From assembly GCF_000621785.1 (NCBI RefSeq), contig NZ_JHXI01000010.1, forward strand, positions 124,001 to 188,000: a stretch of 64,000 nucleotides of DNA, written 5' to 3'. The stretch is from Ruminococcus flavefaciens ND2009 (GTDB taxonomy: Bacteria > Bacillota > Clostridia > Oscillospirales > Ruminococcaceae). The position numbers and the translations under genes were made by a program. A model generated the notes under the pieces. That model made no database searches. It was not told the DNA's origin and saw only the letters and a list, made by a program, of their open reading frames with translations. This document shows, in pieces, positions 44,755-52,262 of the stretch (position 1 is the stretch's first letter; each line of letters starts with the position of its first letter).

Positions 44755-45209
44755 CAGGAGTTCTCCTTTGAGATGAGTCTGCGGAGCTCCGCATTCTCGC
44801 GCTCCAGCTTGTCAAGTCTGATGAGGAGCTCCTTGTTGGCAAGCTCAAGGGTCTCCACTCTGCCGCCCAGGTCTGCGCTTCCGCTCTCCGCAAGTGACTT
44901 CATTACAGTTACCGCATTGGCGTTGAAGTCGTTCTGCTCAAACACAACAGGTTCAACATAGAACTTGGTCAGCTTTCTGATGACCTTCTTGATGAAAACC
45001 TTTACGGGATTGCCCTGAAGCTCCTTGTAGGGCTGTATATAGTAATGGGTGCTGACATAGTCCAGCGCCTCGCTTGCAGAGCCGCTCTGGGCGTTCTTCC
45101 TGTAGGGAACGTCCTCGAAGCTGAGCATATCCGCAGTAAGTCCCTGCTCCTTTATGCTCTGCTTTATCTCAGCCATTATCTCCTCTATATTTATCTTTTC
45201 GTTTTCCAT
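44754..45209 (-). CDS. Coiled-coil protein of the polysaccharide operon
   Basis: 151 residues. No family is recognised. The N-terminus (MENEKINIEEIMAEIKQSIK) is helical and charged, and the C-terminal 40 residues (VETLELANKELLIRLDKLER and onward) look like a coiled coil. A basic, amphipathic segment in the middle (VKVFIKKVIRKLTKFYVEPV) could touch the membrane. Position between the methyltransferase and the GT4 genes, with a one-base overlap, suggests that it helps to organise the glycan machinery, possibly as a length ruler or scaffold with the coiled-coil methyltransferase; this is only inference. Confidence 0.6.
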   Translation of the reverse strand: MENEKINIEEIMAEIKQSIKEQGLTADMLSFEDVPYRKNAQSGSASEALDYVSTHYYIQPYKELQGNPVKVFIKKVIRKLTKFYVEPVVFEQNDFNANAVTVMKSLAESGSADLGGRVETLELANKELLIRLDKLERENAELRRLISKENS

Positions 45210-45212
45210 AGC

Positions 45213-46268
45213 TTATCCTTTCTTTACAGCCACAACAGCGTAGTCCTGACTTCCGAATATCATCTCGGACACGCGCTTCATCGCCTCATTGAACTCCTCT
45301 GTATTCTCTGCTCCATCGCATTTCAGGGCAGGGATACTGTAGGGGGGACGGCTGTTCTCGGTATATATTATCTCCACATCGGTAAAGCCTGCCTTCTCAA
45401 GGTAATACTGCATGGTGAGAGGGTGTACGGGCTTTATATGGGAGGGGTCTATATAAAATGCGTTGGTATATATGGACAGTGAGGTGGGGTTGGGGGTCTC
45501 GATGATGATACAGCCCCCCTCCTCCAGACGGTCATAGGCAGTATTGCACAGGTCGATTATCTGGTGGGGAGTAAGGTGCTCCACCACCTGTCCCACGAAG
45601 ATACCGTCCACGCCCTCGGTCTTTCTGAGGAAGTCCGCACCGTCGCCGCAGACGGCTTTCAGCCCCTTCATATTGCAGTATTCGGTGTAGGGCTCGTATA
45701 TATCCACGCCCTCGGCGTTTATGCCGTTGTCCTTCATGAGGGACAGGAACTCTCCCCTGCCGCAGCCTATGTCAACAACGTGCTTTTTGCCGCTGTAGAA
45801 CCGCAGATAATACTCCTGAGCCTTCTTTATGCTCTCTATGGAGCCGCGGAAGTGGTTCTCGAAGTCAAAATAGTCGATGTCCTCATAGTCAGAGCCGCTT
45901 CCCGCAGCCGCAGCAGATGCCTCCGCAGGAGCAGATGCAGCGTCTGCGGACTGAACGACTGTGCCCTTCAGCTTCTTTTCCACCGTGCCCAGCTTGCTGC
46001 GCAGGAACTCCTCCTCGCTGGTTAGCCGCTCGATGAGGTTGTTGTTGTTCCTGAGATTTACACAGGCAGACTCAAAGTCGCTCCTGAGTGCGGAAAGACT
46101 TTCCGCAGCAGCTCCCTGAGAGTCGCCGAAGCGCTTTTCCAGCTCCGCCATATCCCTGTCAGCCGCCTGAAGCCCTGCAAAGAAGCTGCCGAAAAGCTTT
46201 CTTTTCAGTGCTCCTTTCAGTCCCTTCTGATTGTTTATACTTTCCAGAAACTGTGATATATTGCTCAT
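45213..46268 (-). CDS. Coiled-coil SAM-dependent methyltransferase, possible glycan chain-capping enzyme
   Basis: 351 residues. The first 95 residues are charged helices that can form a coiled coil (AAESLSALRSDFESACVNLR). An Ala/Ser-rich linker (about 108-126) leads to a class I methyltransferase with VVDIGCGRGEFLSLMK, VDIYEPY and VGQVVEHLTPHQ. E. coli WbdD, which ends O9a chains by methylation, is also a methyltransferase with a coiled coil and works with a Wzt that has a binding tail. The gene lies 3 bp after wzt here, so a similar capping role is plausible but untested. Confidence 0.75.
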   Translation of the reverse strand: MSNISQFLESINNQKGLKGALKRKLFGSFFAGLQAADRDMAELEKRFGDSQGAAAESLSALRSDFESACVNLRNNNNLIERLTSEEEFLRSKLGTVEKKLKGTVVQSADAASAPAEASAAAAGSGSDYEDIDYFDFENHFRGSIESIKKAQEYYLRFYSGKKHVVDIGCGRGEFLSLMKDNGINAEGVDIYEPYTEYCNMKGLKAVCGDGADFLRKTEGVDGIFVGQVVEHLTPHQIIDLCNTAYDRLEEGGCIIIETPNPTSLSIYTNAFYIDPSHIKPVHPLTMQYYLEKAGFTDVEIIYTENSRPPYSIPALKCDGAENTEEFNEAMKRVSEMIFGSQDYAVVAVKKG

Positions 46269-46271
46269 TTT

Positions 46272-47507
46272 TTACCTCTGCAAATTCCATGTGTGGTCAA
46301 CGCGGGCGATACCCGCATCGCCGTATGCCGATATCATCTGTATTTTGTATGCCTGCCTGTAGTAGTCCACAGGTATGCCCTCGCCCTGTTCTATGGCTAT
46401 ATCTATCATATACTCTCCCGACAGCAGCTGTACGTTCTTCATGGTTATCTCAGCGGTGCCGTCCTTGTCGAGTGTCATCTCGGGGAGCTTGTCTATCCTT
46501 GTGTTGGTGCCGTAGCACTGTACGCCGTTCATATCGAAGATACCGAAGCCGATAACAGCGTCCTTCACGGGCTTTTTCACGGTGTAGTCAACGGTGAGCC
46601 TTATATCCTCGCCCACTCTGAATACGGACTGCTCCGTGCCGTCCGAAGCATAGGAGCGTATCCTCTTTATACGCGCCTCGCCGCTTCCCCAGCGCTTGCC
46701 CTTCTCGTTCCCGGCAGGCTCCTCTGATTCGGCAGCCTCCTCTGTCTTCTTGTTGCTGTCCTGCATCTTCCTGCTCATATAGTCAAGGTACTCAAGGTCT
46801 ATCTCCTTGGGCGGACCCTCCGCCTTGATAAGTCCCTCATGTATCCATATTGAGCGGTCGCATATCTGCTCTATCTGTCCCAGAGAGTGTGACACGATAA
46901 CGATGGTGGTGCCATGGGACTTTATCTCCCTGAGCTTGTTGAAGCACTTGGACTGGAAATTGGCGTCGCCCACGGCAAGTATCTCGTCGATGAGGAGTAT
47001 ATCCGCGTCCACGTTTATAGCTACGGAGAAAGCCAGTCTCATATACATTCCCGAGGAGTAGGTGCGGACGGGATTATCGATGAAGTCCTTCAGCTCCGAG
47101 AAGTCGATTATGCTCTGTATACGGGAGTCTATCTCCTTTTTGTTGAGACCGAATATAGCGGCGTTGGTGTAGATGTTCTCCCTGCCGCTCATATCGGGGT
47201 GGAAGCCTGCTCCCAGCTCGATAAGGCTGGAGACTCTTCCCTTCATCTTTATGCTTCCCGAATCGGGGTACATTATCCTTGTCAGCAGCTTCAGCGTGGT
47301 GCTCTTGCCGCAGCCGTTGTGACCGATGAGACCTATCGCCTCGCCCTTCTTAACAGAGAAGCTTATGCCGCGGAGCACCTTTCTCTCCTCATAGCGGCTC
47401 CTCTTGCGGAAAAGCAGTCTCTCTTTCAGCTGCGAGCCCTTGTCCAGATACACCTTGAAGCTCTTGGTGACGTCCCTGACTTCTATTACATTCTCATTTT
47501 CAGCCAT
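46272..47507 (-). CDS. wzt: Polysaccharide ABC exporter ATPase with C-terminal glycan-binding domain
   Basis: 411 residues. The ATPase half (1-250) has Walker [10 protein letters not shown] (62-70), signature YSSGMYMRLAFS and Walker B ILLIDEILAVGD. A linker with many charged residues leads to a beta-sandwich domain (about 275-411, KRWGSGEARIKRIRSYASDG and onward) of the Wzt-C type, which in O-antigen systems recognises the modified chain end before export. Its stop codon is 3 bp from the methyltransferase start and its ATG overlaps the Wzm stop by one base. The partner is the Wzm-like permease. Confidence 0.9.
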   Translation of the reverse strand: MAENENVIEVRDVTKSFKVYLDKGSQLKERLLFRKRSRYEERKVLRGISFSVKKGEAIGLIGHNGCGKSTTLKLLTRIMYPDSGSIKMKGRVSSLIELGAGFHPDMSGRENIYTNAAIFGLNKKEIDSRIQSIIDFSELKDFIDNPVRTYSSGMYMRLAFSVAINVDADILLIDEILAVGDANFQSKCFNKLREIKSHGTTIVIVSHSLGQIEQICDRSIWIHEGLIKAEGPPKEIDLEYLDYMSRKMQDSNKKTEEAAESEEPAGNEKGKRWGSGEARIKRIRSYASDGTEQSVFRVGEDIRLTVDYTVKKPVKDAVIGFGIFDMNGVQCYGTNTRIDKLPEMTLDKDGTAEITMKNVQLLSGEYMIDIAIEQGEGIPVDYYRQAYKIQMISAYGDAGIARVDHTWNLQR

Positions 47508-48283
47508 TACAGTTCCTCCGCAAAGTGCTTCTGGAGCTTATTGAACACCAGAGCTCCGATTATAAGGAATAATACTCCCAGACCAGCCGCCCAGAGCAGC
47601 GTGGTAAGGTCGGGGACCTGCTTGTCGTAGAGCACCGTTCTGTAGCAGTCGATTATATGTGTCATGGGGTTGAGATTGAATATGGGAAGGTATCTCGGGG
47701 GCACGATGGACTTTGAGTACACAACGGGAGTAAGATACATCCACGCCATGGAGACAATGCCCAGGATATGCTCCAGGTCCCTGAAATAGACGGTTATCGC
47801 CGAGGTCAGCAGCGCCATTCCCAGCGCAAAGACATACTCCACTATCATTATGACGGGAAGGGTCAGCACCGCCAGGAAGTTTATGCCTGCTCCCGTTACT
47901 ATTATGACCGCGAATATGACTATGAAGCACAGCAGCATATTCACAAAGCAGCTTGTGACATAGGAAATGGGTATGACCATTCGCGGGAAGTATATCTTCT
48001 TCACCAGGTCTTTCTGCGCCACTATGGACGCTGCTCCCACCGTAATGGAGGAGGAGAAGAATATCCAGGGTATCAGCGCCACGAAAAGGTAAAGATAATA
48101 CTTGTCAATGTTATTGGGAAGTATCTTCGAGAAGACTATCGTGTATACTATCAGCTGGAAAAGAGGATTTATAAAGGTCCACAGAAAGCCCAGCACCGAG
48201 CCCTTATAGCGTCCGCGGAGGTCCTTTTTCACAAGGCTGAATATCATCTGTCTGTAAGCATACAGCTCTTTTATCGTACTCAT
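47507..48283 (-). CDS. wzm: Polysaccharide ABC exporter permease
   Basis: 258 residues with six membrane helices and the ABC-2 type motif WTFINPLFQLIVYTIVFSKI. This is a Wzm/TagG/KpsM-type permease, which together with Wzt moves a completed lipid-linked polysaccharide across the cytoplasmic membrane. It is the first gene of a 12-kb operon and sits about 70 bases after a perfect consensus promoter. TagG-like teichoic acid export is an alternative, but the Wzt tail points to capsule- or O-antigen-type export. Confidence 0.9.
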   Translation of the reverse strand: MSTIKELYAYRQMIFSLVKKDLRGRYKGSVLGFLWTFINPLFQLIVYTIVFSKILPNNIDKYYLYLFVALIPWIFFSSSITVGAASIVAQKDLVKKIYFPRMVIPISYVTSCFVNMLLCFIVIFAVIIVTGAGINFLAVLTLPVIMIVEYVFALGMALLTSAITVYFRDLEHILGIVSMAWMYLTPVVYSKSIVPPRYLPIFNLNPMTHIIDCYRTVLYDKQVPDLTTLLWAAGLGVLFLIIGALVFNKLQKHFAEEL

Positions 48284-48353
48284 TTATTGCTCCTTGAAAG
48301 GCGTAATGACGGAGTTTCCGCCAAATGCGCATAAAAATCCATAGTATCATTTA

Positions 48354-48382
48354 ATTATATCACAAGCGCATTATACTGTCAA
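48354..48382 (-). promoter_or_regulatory. Perfect sigma-A promoter of the polysaccharide operon
   Basis: On the minus strand TTGACA (48377-48382), exactly 17 bp, and TATAAT (48354-48359). Such a full match implies strong basal transcription. The 5' leader of about 65 bases shows no clear regulator site. Confidence 0.85.
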
Positions 48383-48414
48383 GTACAATGGTGCTCATTC
48401 GTCGGTATAATGCA

Positions 48415-48441
48415 AAAAACGGACCTTTTGGGTCCGTTTTT
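48415..48441. terminator. Terminator after rlmH
   Basis: An 11-bp stem, AAAAACGGACC / GGTCCGTTTTT, with loop TTTTG. It ends two bases before the rlmH stop and works in both directions. Confidence 0.85.
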
Positions 48442-48442
48442 G

Positions 48443-48916
48443 TCACTTATGGTATTTTCCGCCCTCAGCTATCTGGAATGCGCGGTATATCTGCTCCAGC
48501 AGCATCACCCTTGCAAGCTGGTGAGGGAAGGTCATTTTAGACATGGAGAGCCTGAGGCTGCCCATGGACTTTATTTCGGGGTCAAGACCGAATGAGCTTC
48601 CGATTATGAATGTGACGGTGCTCTGACCGCTGACGCCTGCCTCTGTCATCTTTTCCGACAGCTCGGGGCTTGTGAGCTGCTTTCCCTCTATGCACATGGG
48701 TACTATCATGCCCTTGGCATAGCGCTTTATCTGCTCCGCTTCCTTTTTCAGTGCGGCAGCTATCTCCTTATCGGAAGGGTTGTCCCCCAGTCTGCACTCG
48801 TCCAGCTCATGGAGCTCAAAAGTGCAGTATCTTCCCAGACGCTTGATGTATTCTCCGCAGGCACTGCGAAGGTAGTCCTCCTTCAGCTTTCCGATAGCGA
48901 TAAGTACGATATTCAT
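48443..48916 (-). CDS. rlmH: 23S rRNA pseudouridine(1915) N3-methyltransferase
   Basis: 157 residues, the normal length. The SPOUT knot is visible in VTFIIGSSFGLDPEI and in the C-terminal PHQLARVMLLEQIYRAFQI. RlmH methylates pseudouridine 1915 in helix 69 of 23S rRNA on assembled ribosomes. It overlaps the upstream metallo-hydrolase gene by one base (TGATG), a neighbourhood also seen in Bacillus, where yycJ/walJ and rlmH lie close together. Confidence 0.95.
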   Translation of the reverse strand: MNIVLIAIGKLKEDYLRSACGEYIKRLGRYCTFELHELDECRLGDNPSDKEIAAALKKEAEQIKRYAKGMIVPMCIEGKQLTSPELSEKMTEAGVSGQSTVTFIIGSSFGLDPEIKSMGSLRLSMSKMTFPHQLARVMLLEQIYRAFQIAEGGKYHK

Positions 48917-49701
48917 CAGAAAATAACTGCTCCTCCCTGAGTTTCTACGGGAGCTACTCCGAGGAGATAGTCCCTTCCTCTTGCGAACCTGTCCAGACTT
49001 CGCTGAACGGTGCTGTCCGCAAGCTGCGGACGGTTATTGTCCTGACTGAGATGTCCCAGCAGGAAATGTGTAGTTCCCCGCTCTATGAGCCTTCCCACCT
49101 GCACAGCGCAGTCATCGTTGGAGAGATGACCGTTCACCGAGAGTATCCTCTCTTTCAGATACAGCGGGTAAGGTCCCGTGCGGAGCATATAGTCGTCGTA
49201 ATTGGCTTCGATGAGCACCATGCGGCAGCCCGTCAGAGCCTCGTCCACCTCCTGTGTGACGTGCCCCAGGTCCGTGCATACAGCGCAGTACTTGTCATCG
49301 GAGGTATGTATGCGGTAACCGCAGCTCTGTATGGCATCATGTGGAGTGTTGAAGCAGCTCACCTCACTGCCGCCGCAGCTTATGGTCTTTCCCGTCATGT
49401 CTATAACGGGAGAGTTCACCGCGATCTTGTTGCCGTCGCAGAGCCTTTGCAGGGTGCGCTTCTGCCCGTATACGGGCATACCTGTCTTCTTTGTCAACAT
49501 TGCCAGCCCTGCGATGTGGTCGGAGTGCTCATGGGTGATGAACACTCCCTGCACGGCGCTGAGAGGTATGTGGTTCACCTCCAGAGCGGTGCAGAGCCGT
49601 CTGAAGCTTACGCCGCAGTCTATAAGTATACCGCCTTTTTCAGTTCCGATAAACGAGGAATTGCCCTTGCTGGAGCTGAAAAGGGGATAGAGTCTTGCCA
49701 T
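48916..49701 (-). CDS. walJ: MBL-fold metallo-hydrolase, WalJ/YycJ-like
   Basis: 261 residues. The metallo-beta-lactamase metal motif THEHSDH lies near residues 55-61, and the ILIDCG and GHLSNDDCA segments complete the two-metal site. The sequence start MARLYPLFSSSKGNSSFIG is typical of YycJ (WalJ), a probable 5'-3' DNA exonuclease linked with the WalRK two-component system in Bacillus. Here no walRK genes are adjacent. It overlaps rlmH by one base and has GGAGAA before its ATG. Confidence 0.82.
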   Translation of the reverse strand: MARLYPLFSSSKGNSSFIGTEKGGILIDCGVSFRRLCTALEVNHIPLSAVQGVFITHEHSDHIAGLAMLTKKTGMPVYGQKRTLQRLCDGNKIAVNSPVIDMTGKTISCGGSEVSCFNTPHDAIQSCGYRIHTSDDKYCAVCTDLGHVTQEVDEALTGCRMVLIEANYDDYMLRTGPYPLYLKERILSVNGHLSNDDCAVQVGRLIERGTTHFLLGHLSQDNNRPQLADSTVQRSLDRFARGRDYLLGVAPVETQGGAVIF

Positions 49702-49719
49702 TGGATATTCTCCGTTCAG

Positions 49720-49860
49720 TTTTTAATTCATAATTCATAATGCATAATGCTTAATTGATGTGTCGGCTTACGCCGACCTGTTTACAAGATCAATACTATC
49801 TGCCATAAGGCAAAAACTTTAATTATGAATTATGCATTCAGCATTATGCATTCAGTCACA
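49720..49860. repeat. AT-rich inverted repeat between cysS and walJ
   Basis: TTAATTCATAATTCATAATG on the left side and AATTATGAATTATGCATTCA on the right pair as an imperfect inverted repeat around a small GTCGGC/GCCGAC hairpin (about 49763-49778). It follows the cysS stop and could act as a transcription barrier. It codes for no supported protein. Confidence 0.4.
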
Positions 49861-49866
49861 GAACTA

Positions 49867-51288
49867 TTAATTGATCTTATTAATTTCAGTGCCCTGACGG
49901 GTCTCCTTTACCTCGTAGCCCAGAGCTGCTATCTTGTCGCGGAGCTCGTCTGCGAGGGCGAAATTCTTGTCCTTGCGTGCAGCCTTGCGCTGCTCTACAA
50001 GCTCCATGACCTCATCGGGTATGTCATCGGAAGCGGAGTCCGCATTGTCTGCAAGCTCCTTTGCATTGGCAATGAGGTCAAGTCCCAGTACCTCATCAAA
50101 TTTCGCAATAAGAGCCAGCTTTGTAGCTCCGTTTGCCTTTGACTTCAGAACGTCATACACAACAGTAATAGCCATAGCTGTGTTGATGTCGTTATCCAGA
50201 GCGTCTTTGAAGCTCTGCATAAGGCGGTCGTATTCAGCCTTGTCAATATCGCCTGCACTGTCCTTTGTGAGGGGGGCTATCTTCTCGATAAGCTTGTTGT
50301 AAGCCACAACAGCGTTGTCAAGGTTCTCCCATGTGAACACAAGGGACTTCCTGTAATGTGACTGTAAGCAGAAGAAGCGGTATACCACAGGCTTGTAGCC
50401 CTTTTCCTCAAGGAGTGATACTGTCAGGAACTCGCCCTTGCTCTTGCTCATCTTGCCGCTGTTGGTGTTGAGGTGGAGCACATGGAACCAGTAGTTGCAC
50501 CACTTATGTCCCAGATAAGCCTCAGACTGCGCTATCTCGTTGGTGTGATGAGGGAAAGCGTTGTCGATTCCGCCGCAGTGTATGTCAAGGTACTCGCCGT
50601 TGTTCTTCATGCTTATGCACGAGCACTCGATGTGCCAGCCGGGATAGCCAACGCCCCAGGGGCTGTCCCATTTCAGCTCCTGATCGTCGAACTTTGACTT
50701 GGTGAACCAGAGAACGAAGTCAGCCTTGTTGCGCTTGTTCTCGTCAGCCTCAACGCCCTCACGGACGCCGACTGCAAGGTCCTCCTCGTTGAAATCGTTG
50801 AAAACGTAATACTTCTCCAGCTTTGAGGTGTCGAAGTAGATGTTTCCGCCTGCCTCATAGGCATAGCCCTTGTCCATAAGGCTGCTGATAACGCGGATAA
50901 ACTCGTCTATATAGGTAGTTGCGGGAACTACTGTATCAGGCTTCTTGATATTGAGCTTTTCGCAGTCGCCGAAGAATGCGTCTGTGTAGAACTTTGCTAT
51001 CTCCATGACAGTCTTATGCTCACGCTTTGCGCCCTTGAGCATCTTATCATCGCCTGTGTCACCGTCGCTGGTCAGATGTCCTACGTCTGTGATGTTCATG
51101 ACGCGGTTCACCTCATAGCCCTCGAAGCGGAGAGCCTTCTCCAGTATATCCTCCATGATGTAGCTTCTCAGGTTGCCGATGTGGGCGTAGTGGTATACGG
51201 TAGGACCGCAGGTGTACATATTTACCTTGCCCTCCACATTGGGCACGAATTCTTCCTTTTTGTGTGATAATGAGTTATATAACTGCAT
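49867..51288 (-). CDS. cysS: Cysteinyl-tRNA synthetase
   Basis: 473 residues from the ATG at 51286-51288 (MQLYNSLSHKKEEFVPNVEG) behind GGAGGAAAA; a 17-residue extension upstream is not supported. It has the HIGH-type motif YAHIGNLRS, the zinc-binding MYTCGPTVYHY and GWHIECSC, the GGIDNAFPHHTNE motif, KMSKSKG and a C-terminal helix bundle. It charges tRNA-Cys with cysteine in the cytoplasm. It lies 134 bp downstream of a 125-residue unknown gene and is probably read from the T-box promoter at 52.1 kb. Confidence 0.97.
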   Translation of the reverse strand: MQLYNSLSHKKEEFVPNVEGKVNMYTCGPTVYHYAHIGNLRSYIMEDILEKALRFEGYEVNRVMNITDVGHLTSDGDTGDDKMLKGAKREHKTVMEIAKFYTDAFFGDCEKLNIKKPDTVVPATTYIDEFIRVISSLMDKGYAYEAGGNIYFDTSKLEKYYVFNDFNEEDLAVGVREGVEADENKRNKADFVLWFTKSKFDDQELKWDSPWGVGYPGWHIECSCISMKNNGEYLDIHCGGIDNAFPHHTNEIAQSEAYLGHKWCNYWFHVLHLNTNSGKMSKSKGEFLTVSLLEEKGYKPVVYRFFCLQSHYRKSLVFTWENLDNAVVAYNKLIEKIAPLTKDSAGDIDKAEYDRLMQSFKDALDNDINTAMAITVVYDVLKSKANGATKLALIAKFDEVLGLDLIANAKELADNADSASDDIPDEVMELVEQRKAARKDKNFALADELRDKIAALGYEVKETRQGTEINKIN

Positions 51289-51311
51289 ACTTTTTCCTCC
51301 AGAATCTATTT

Positions 51312-51391
51312 TGTAGGGACGCCCATCGGGCGTCCGCATTTATTCACATTTTACTGAGATGTGTTGGACGTCGAGGACGCCGTCCCCTACA
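51312..51391. repeat. Small inverted repeat with TGTAGGGAC / GTCCCCTACA ends
   Basis: TGTAGGGAC (51312-51320) at the left and GTCCCCTACA (51382-51391) at the right are near-inverted ends of an 80-bp element. An inner hairpin GGACGCCC / GGGCGTCC lies at 51317-51335. It resembles the dispersed repeat at 7030-7085 and the sequence at 35909. Confidence 0.5.
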
Positions 51392-51422
51392 GATCAATTA
51401 TCGTTCATGCAGCAATTACGCA

Positions 51423-51800
51423 TCAAAACGACCATATCTCGGGCGGGGGATTTTTTATCTTCAGCTTTGAGAAATAGCCCAGCATTACCAGAAACTCGGG
51501 GATAACGCGAAGCCCGTCGCGGTAGTAGGCTCCCATGCGCTCATTGTCCTGCGCGATGCCCTTGTAGCTCTTAGGGCAGGAGAAGGTCCAGTCCGCGGTG
51601 ATACTGTCGAAGTTGAGCCTGAAAAAACCCGAGGGGCTCTCCTCGCCCACAGCTTCAAGAAGTGCGATATGGTCGCCCACGGTCTCTGCCGCCCCCACAT
51701 AGGCTGTGCTGCCGTCAAGGCTGACTGCGCCGAGAAGCCTGCTGTCGGACTTCATAGCCTCATCGAAAGCCTCGTCAGAGGGATATTTAATAATATTCAT
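51423..51800 (-). CDS. Hypothetical protein in the cysS T-box operon
   Basis: 125 residues from the ATG at 51798-51800 (MNIIKYPSDEAFDEAMKSDS), six bases after GGAGG; a 22-residue upstream extension overlaps the T-box terminator and is not real. No signal or membrane segment is visible, and I do not recognise the family. Conserved-looking stretches are ALLEAVGEESPSGFFRLNFD and GLRVIPEFLVMLGYF. Because it lies directly behind a cysteine T-box and before cysS, a role in cysteine supply or tRNA-Cys quality is possible, but that is inference from position only. Confidence 0.65.
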   Translation of the reverse strand: MNIIKYPSDEAFDEAMKSDSRLLGAVSLDGSTAYVGAAETVGDHIALLEAVGEESPSGFFRLNFDSITADWTFSCPKSYKGIAQDNERMGAYYRDGLRVIPEFLVMLGYFSKLKIKNPPPEIWSF

Positions 51801-51820
51801 CTCCGCCTCCTTACAATACA

Positions 51821-52088
51821 AAAGCCCCCGAGGGTATACCTCGGAGGCGCAAATGCTCGTTCCCACTCCGTCTTGAACTCATCTTATCCTTAACGCGGAC
51901 GAAACGCCGTCAGATACACACGCTCATGCGCTTCCCTGCCGAAGCTGACAGCCGCACTTCACCTCTCCCGACCGTGTACTCACACCGACCGCACACTCTC
52001 TGAATGTCCGCAGAAAAGCTACTCTGACTGCTACGCCTTTTGGTTATTGACGGTCAGCCGTATAACTATGCACTACGCACTGACCACT
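51821..52088 (-). ncRNA. T-box leader, probable cysteine specificity
   Basis: A leader of about 268 bases read from the promoter at 52096-52125. The 3' part has the antiterminator-type sequence GAGTGGGAACGAGC (51855-51868) and a terminator GCCTCCGAGG / CCTCGGGGGC (51824-51848) followed by TTTTGT. Stem I contains AGAGAG (51996-52001) and a GGTGTGAG-type bulge, and the specifier region GAAGTGCGGC holds the codon TGC (51954-51956) for cysteine. Uncharged tRNA-Cys would pair here and stabilise the antiterminator, switching on the downstream genes. The downstream cysS gene supports the specificity. The TGGN motif departs from the consensus at a few bases. Confidence 0.8.
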
Positions 52089-52096
52089 TATCACTA
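52067..52096. repeat. Short intergenic repeat with CACTA/CACTG units
   Basis: TATGCACTACGCACTGACCA and onward to ATCACTA resembles the stretch at 7140-7170. It lies just upstream of the T-box stem I, next to the -10 of its promoter. Confidence 0.35.
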
Positions 52097-52125
52097 TTAT
52101 ATACCATAGCGCAGGGTTTTGTCAA
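52096..52125 (-). promoter_or_regulatory. Promoter of the T-box-cysS operon
   Basis: On the minus strand TTGACA (52120-52125), an 18-bp spacer and TATAAT (52096-52101), both perfect hexamers. Confidence 0.8.
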
Positions 52126-52179
52126 GACTGAAAAGGGAAAGCGTAAATATGAACAAATTGTAAACATTTTCTCTTCCAC

Positions 52180-52209
52180 TTGACTTTGCACCTGCAAAAG
52201 TTATATACT
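52180..52209 (+). promoter_or_regulatory. Promoter of htpG
   Basis: TTGACT (52180-52185) with TATACT (52204-52209) at 18 bp or TATATA (52202-52207) at 16 bp. The CIRCE operator begins four bases downstream. Confidence 0.7.
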
Positions 52210-52213
52210 TGTT

Positions 52214-52240
52214 TTAGCACTCTAAGAGATAGAGTGCTAA
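52214..52240 (+). promoter_or_regulatory. CIRCE operator (HrcA binding site)
   Basis: TTAGCACTC, nine bases, GAGTGCTAA: an exact match to the CIRCE consensus. In Firmicutes HrcA binds it to repress heat-shock genes such as groESL and dnaK. Its position at the transcription start indicates that htpG is part of the HrcA regulon here. Confidence 0.95.
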
Positions 52241-52262
52241 TTTCACTATGGAGATGTTATAA

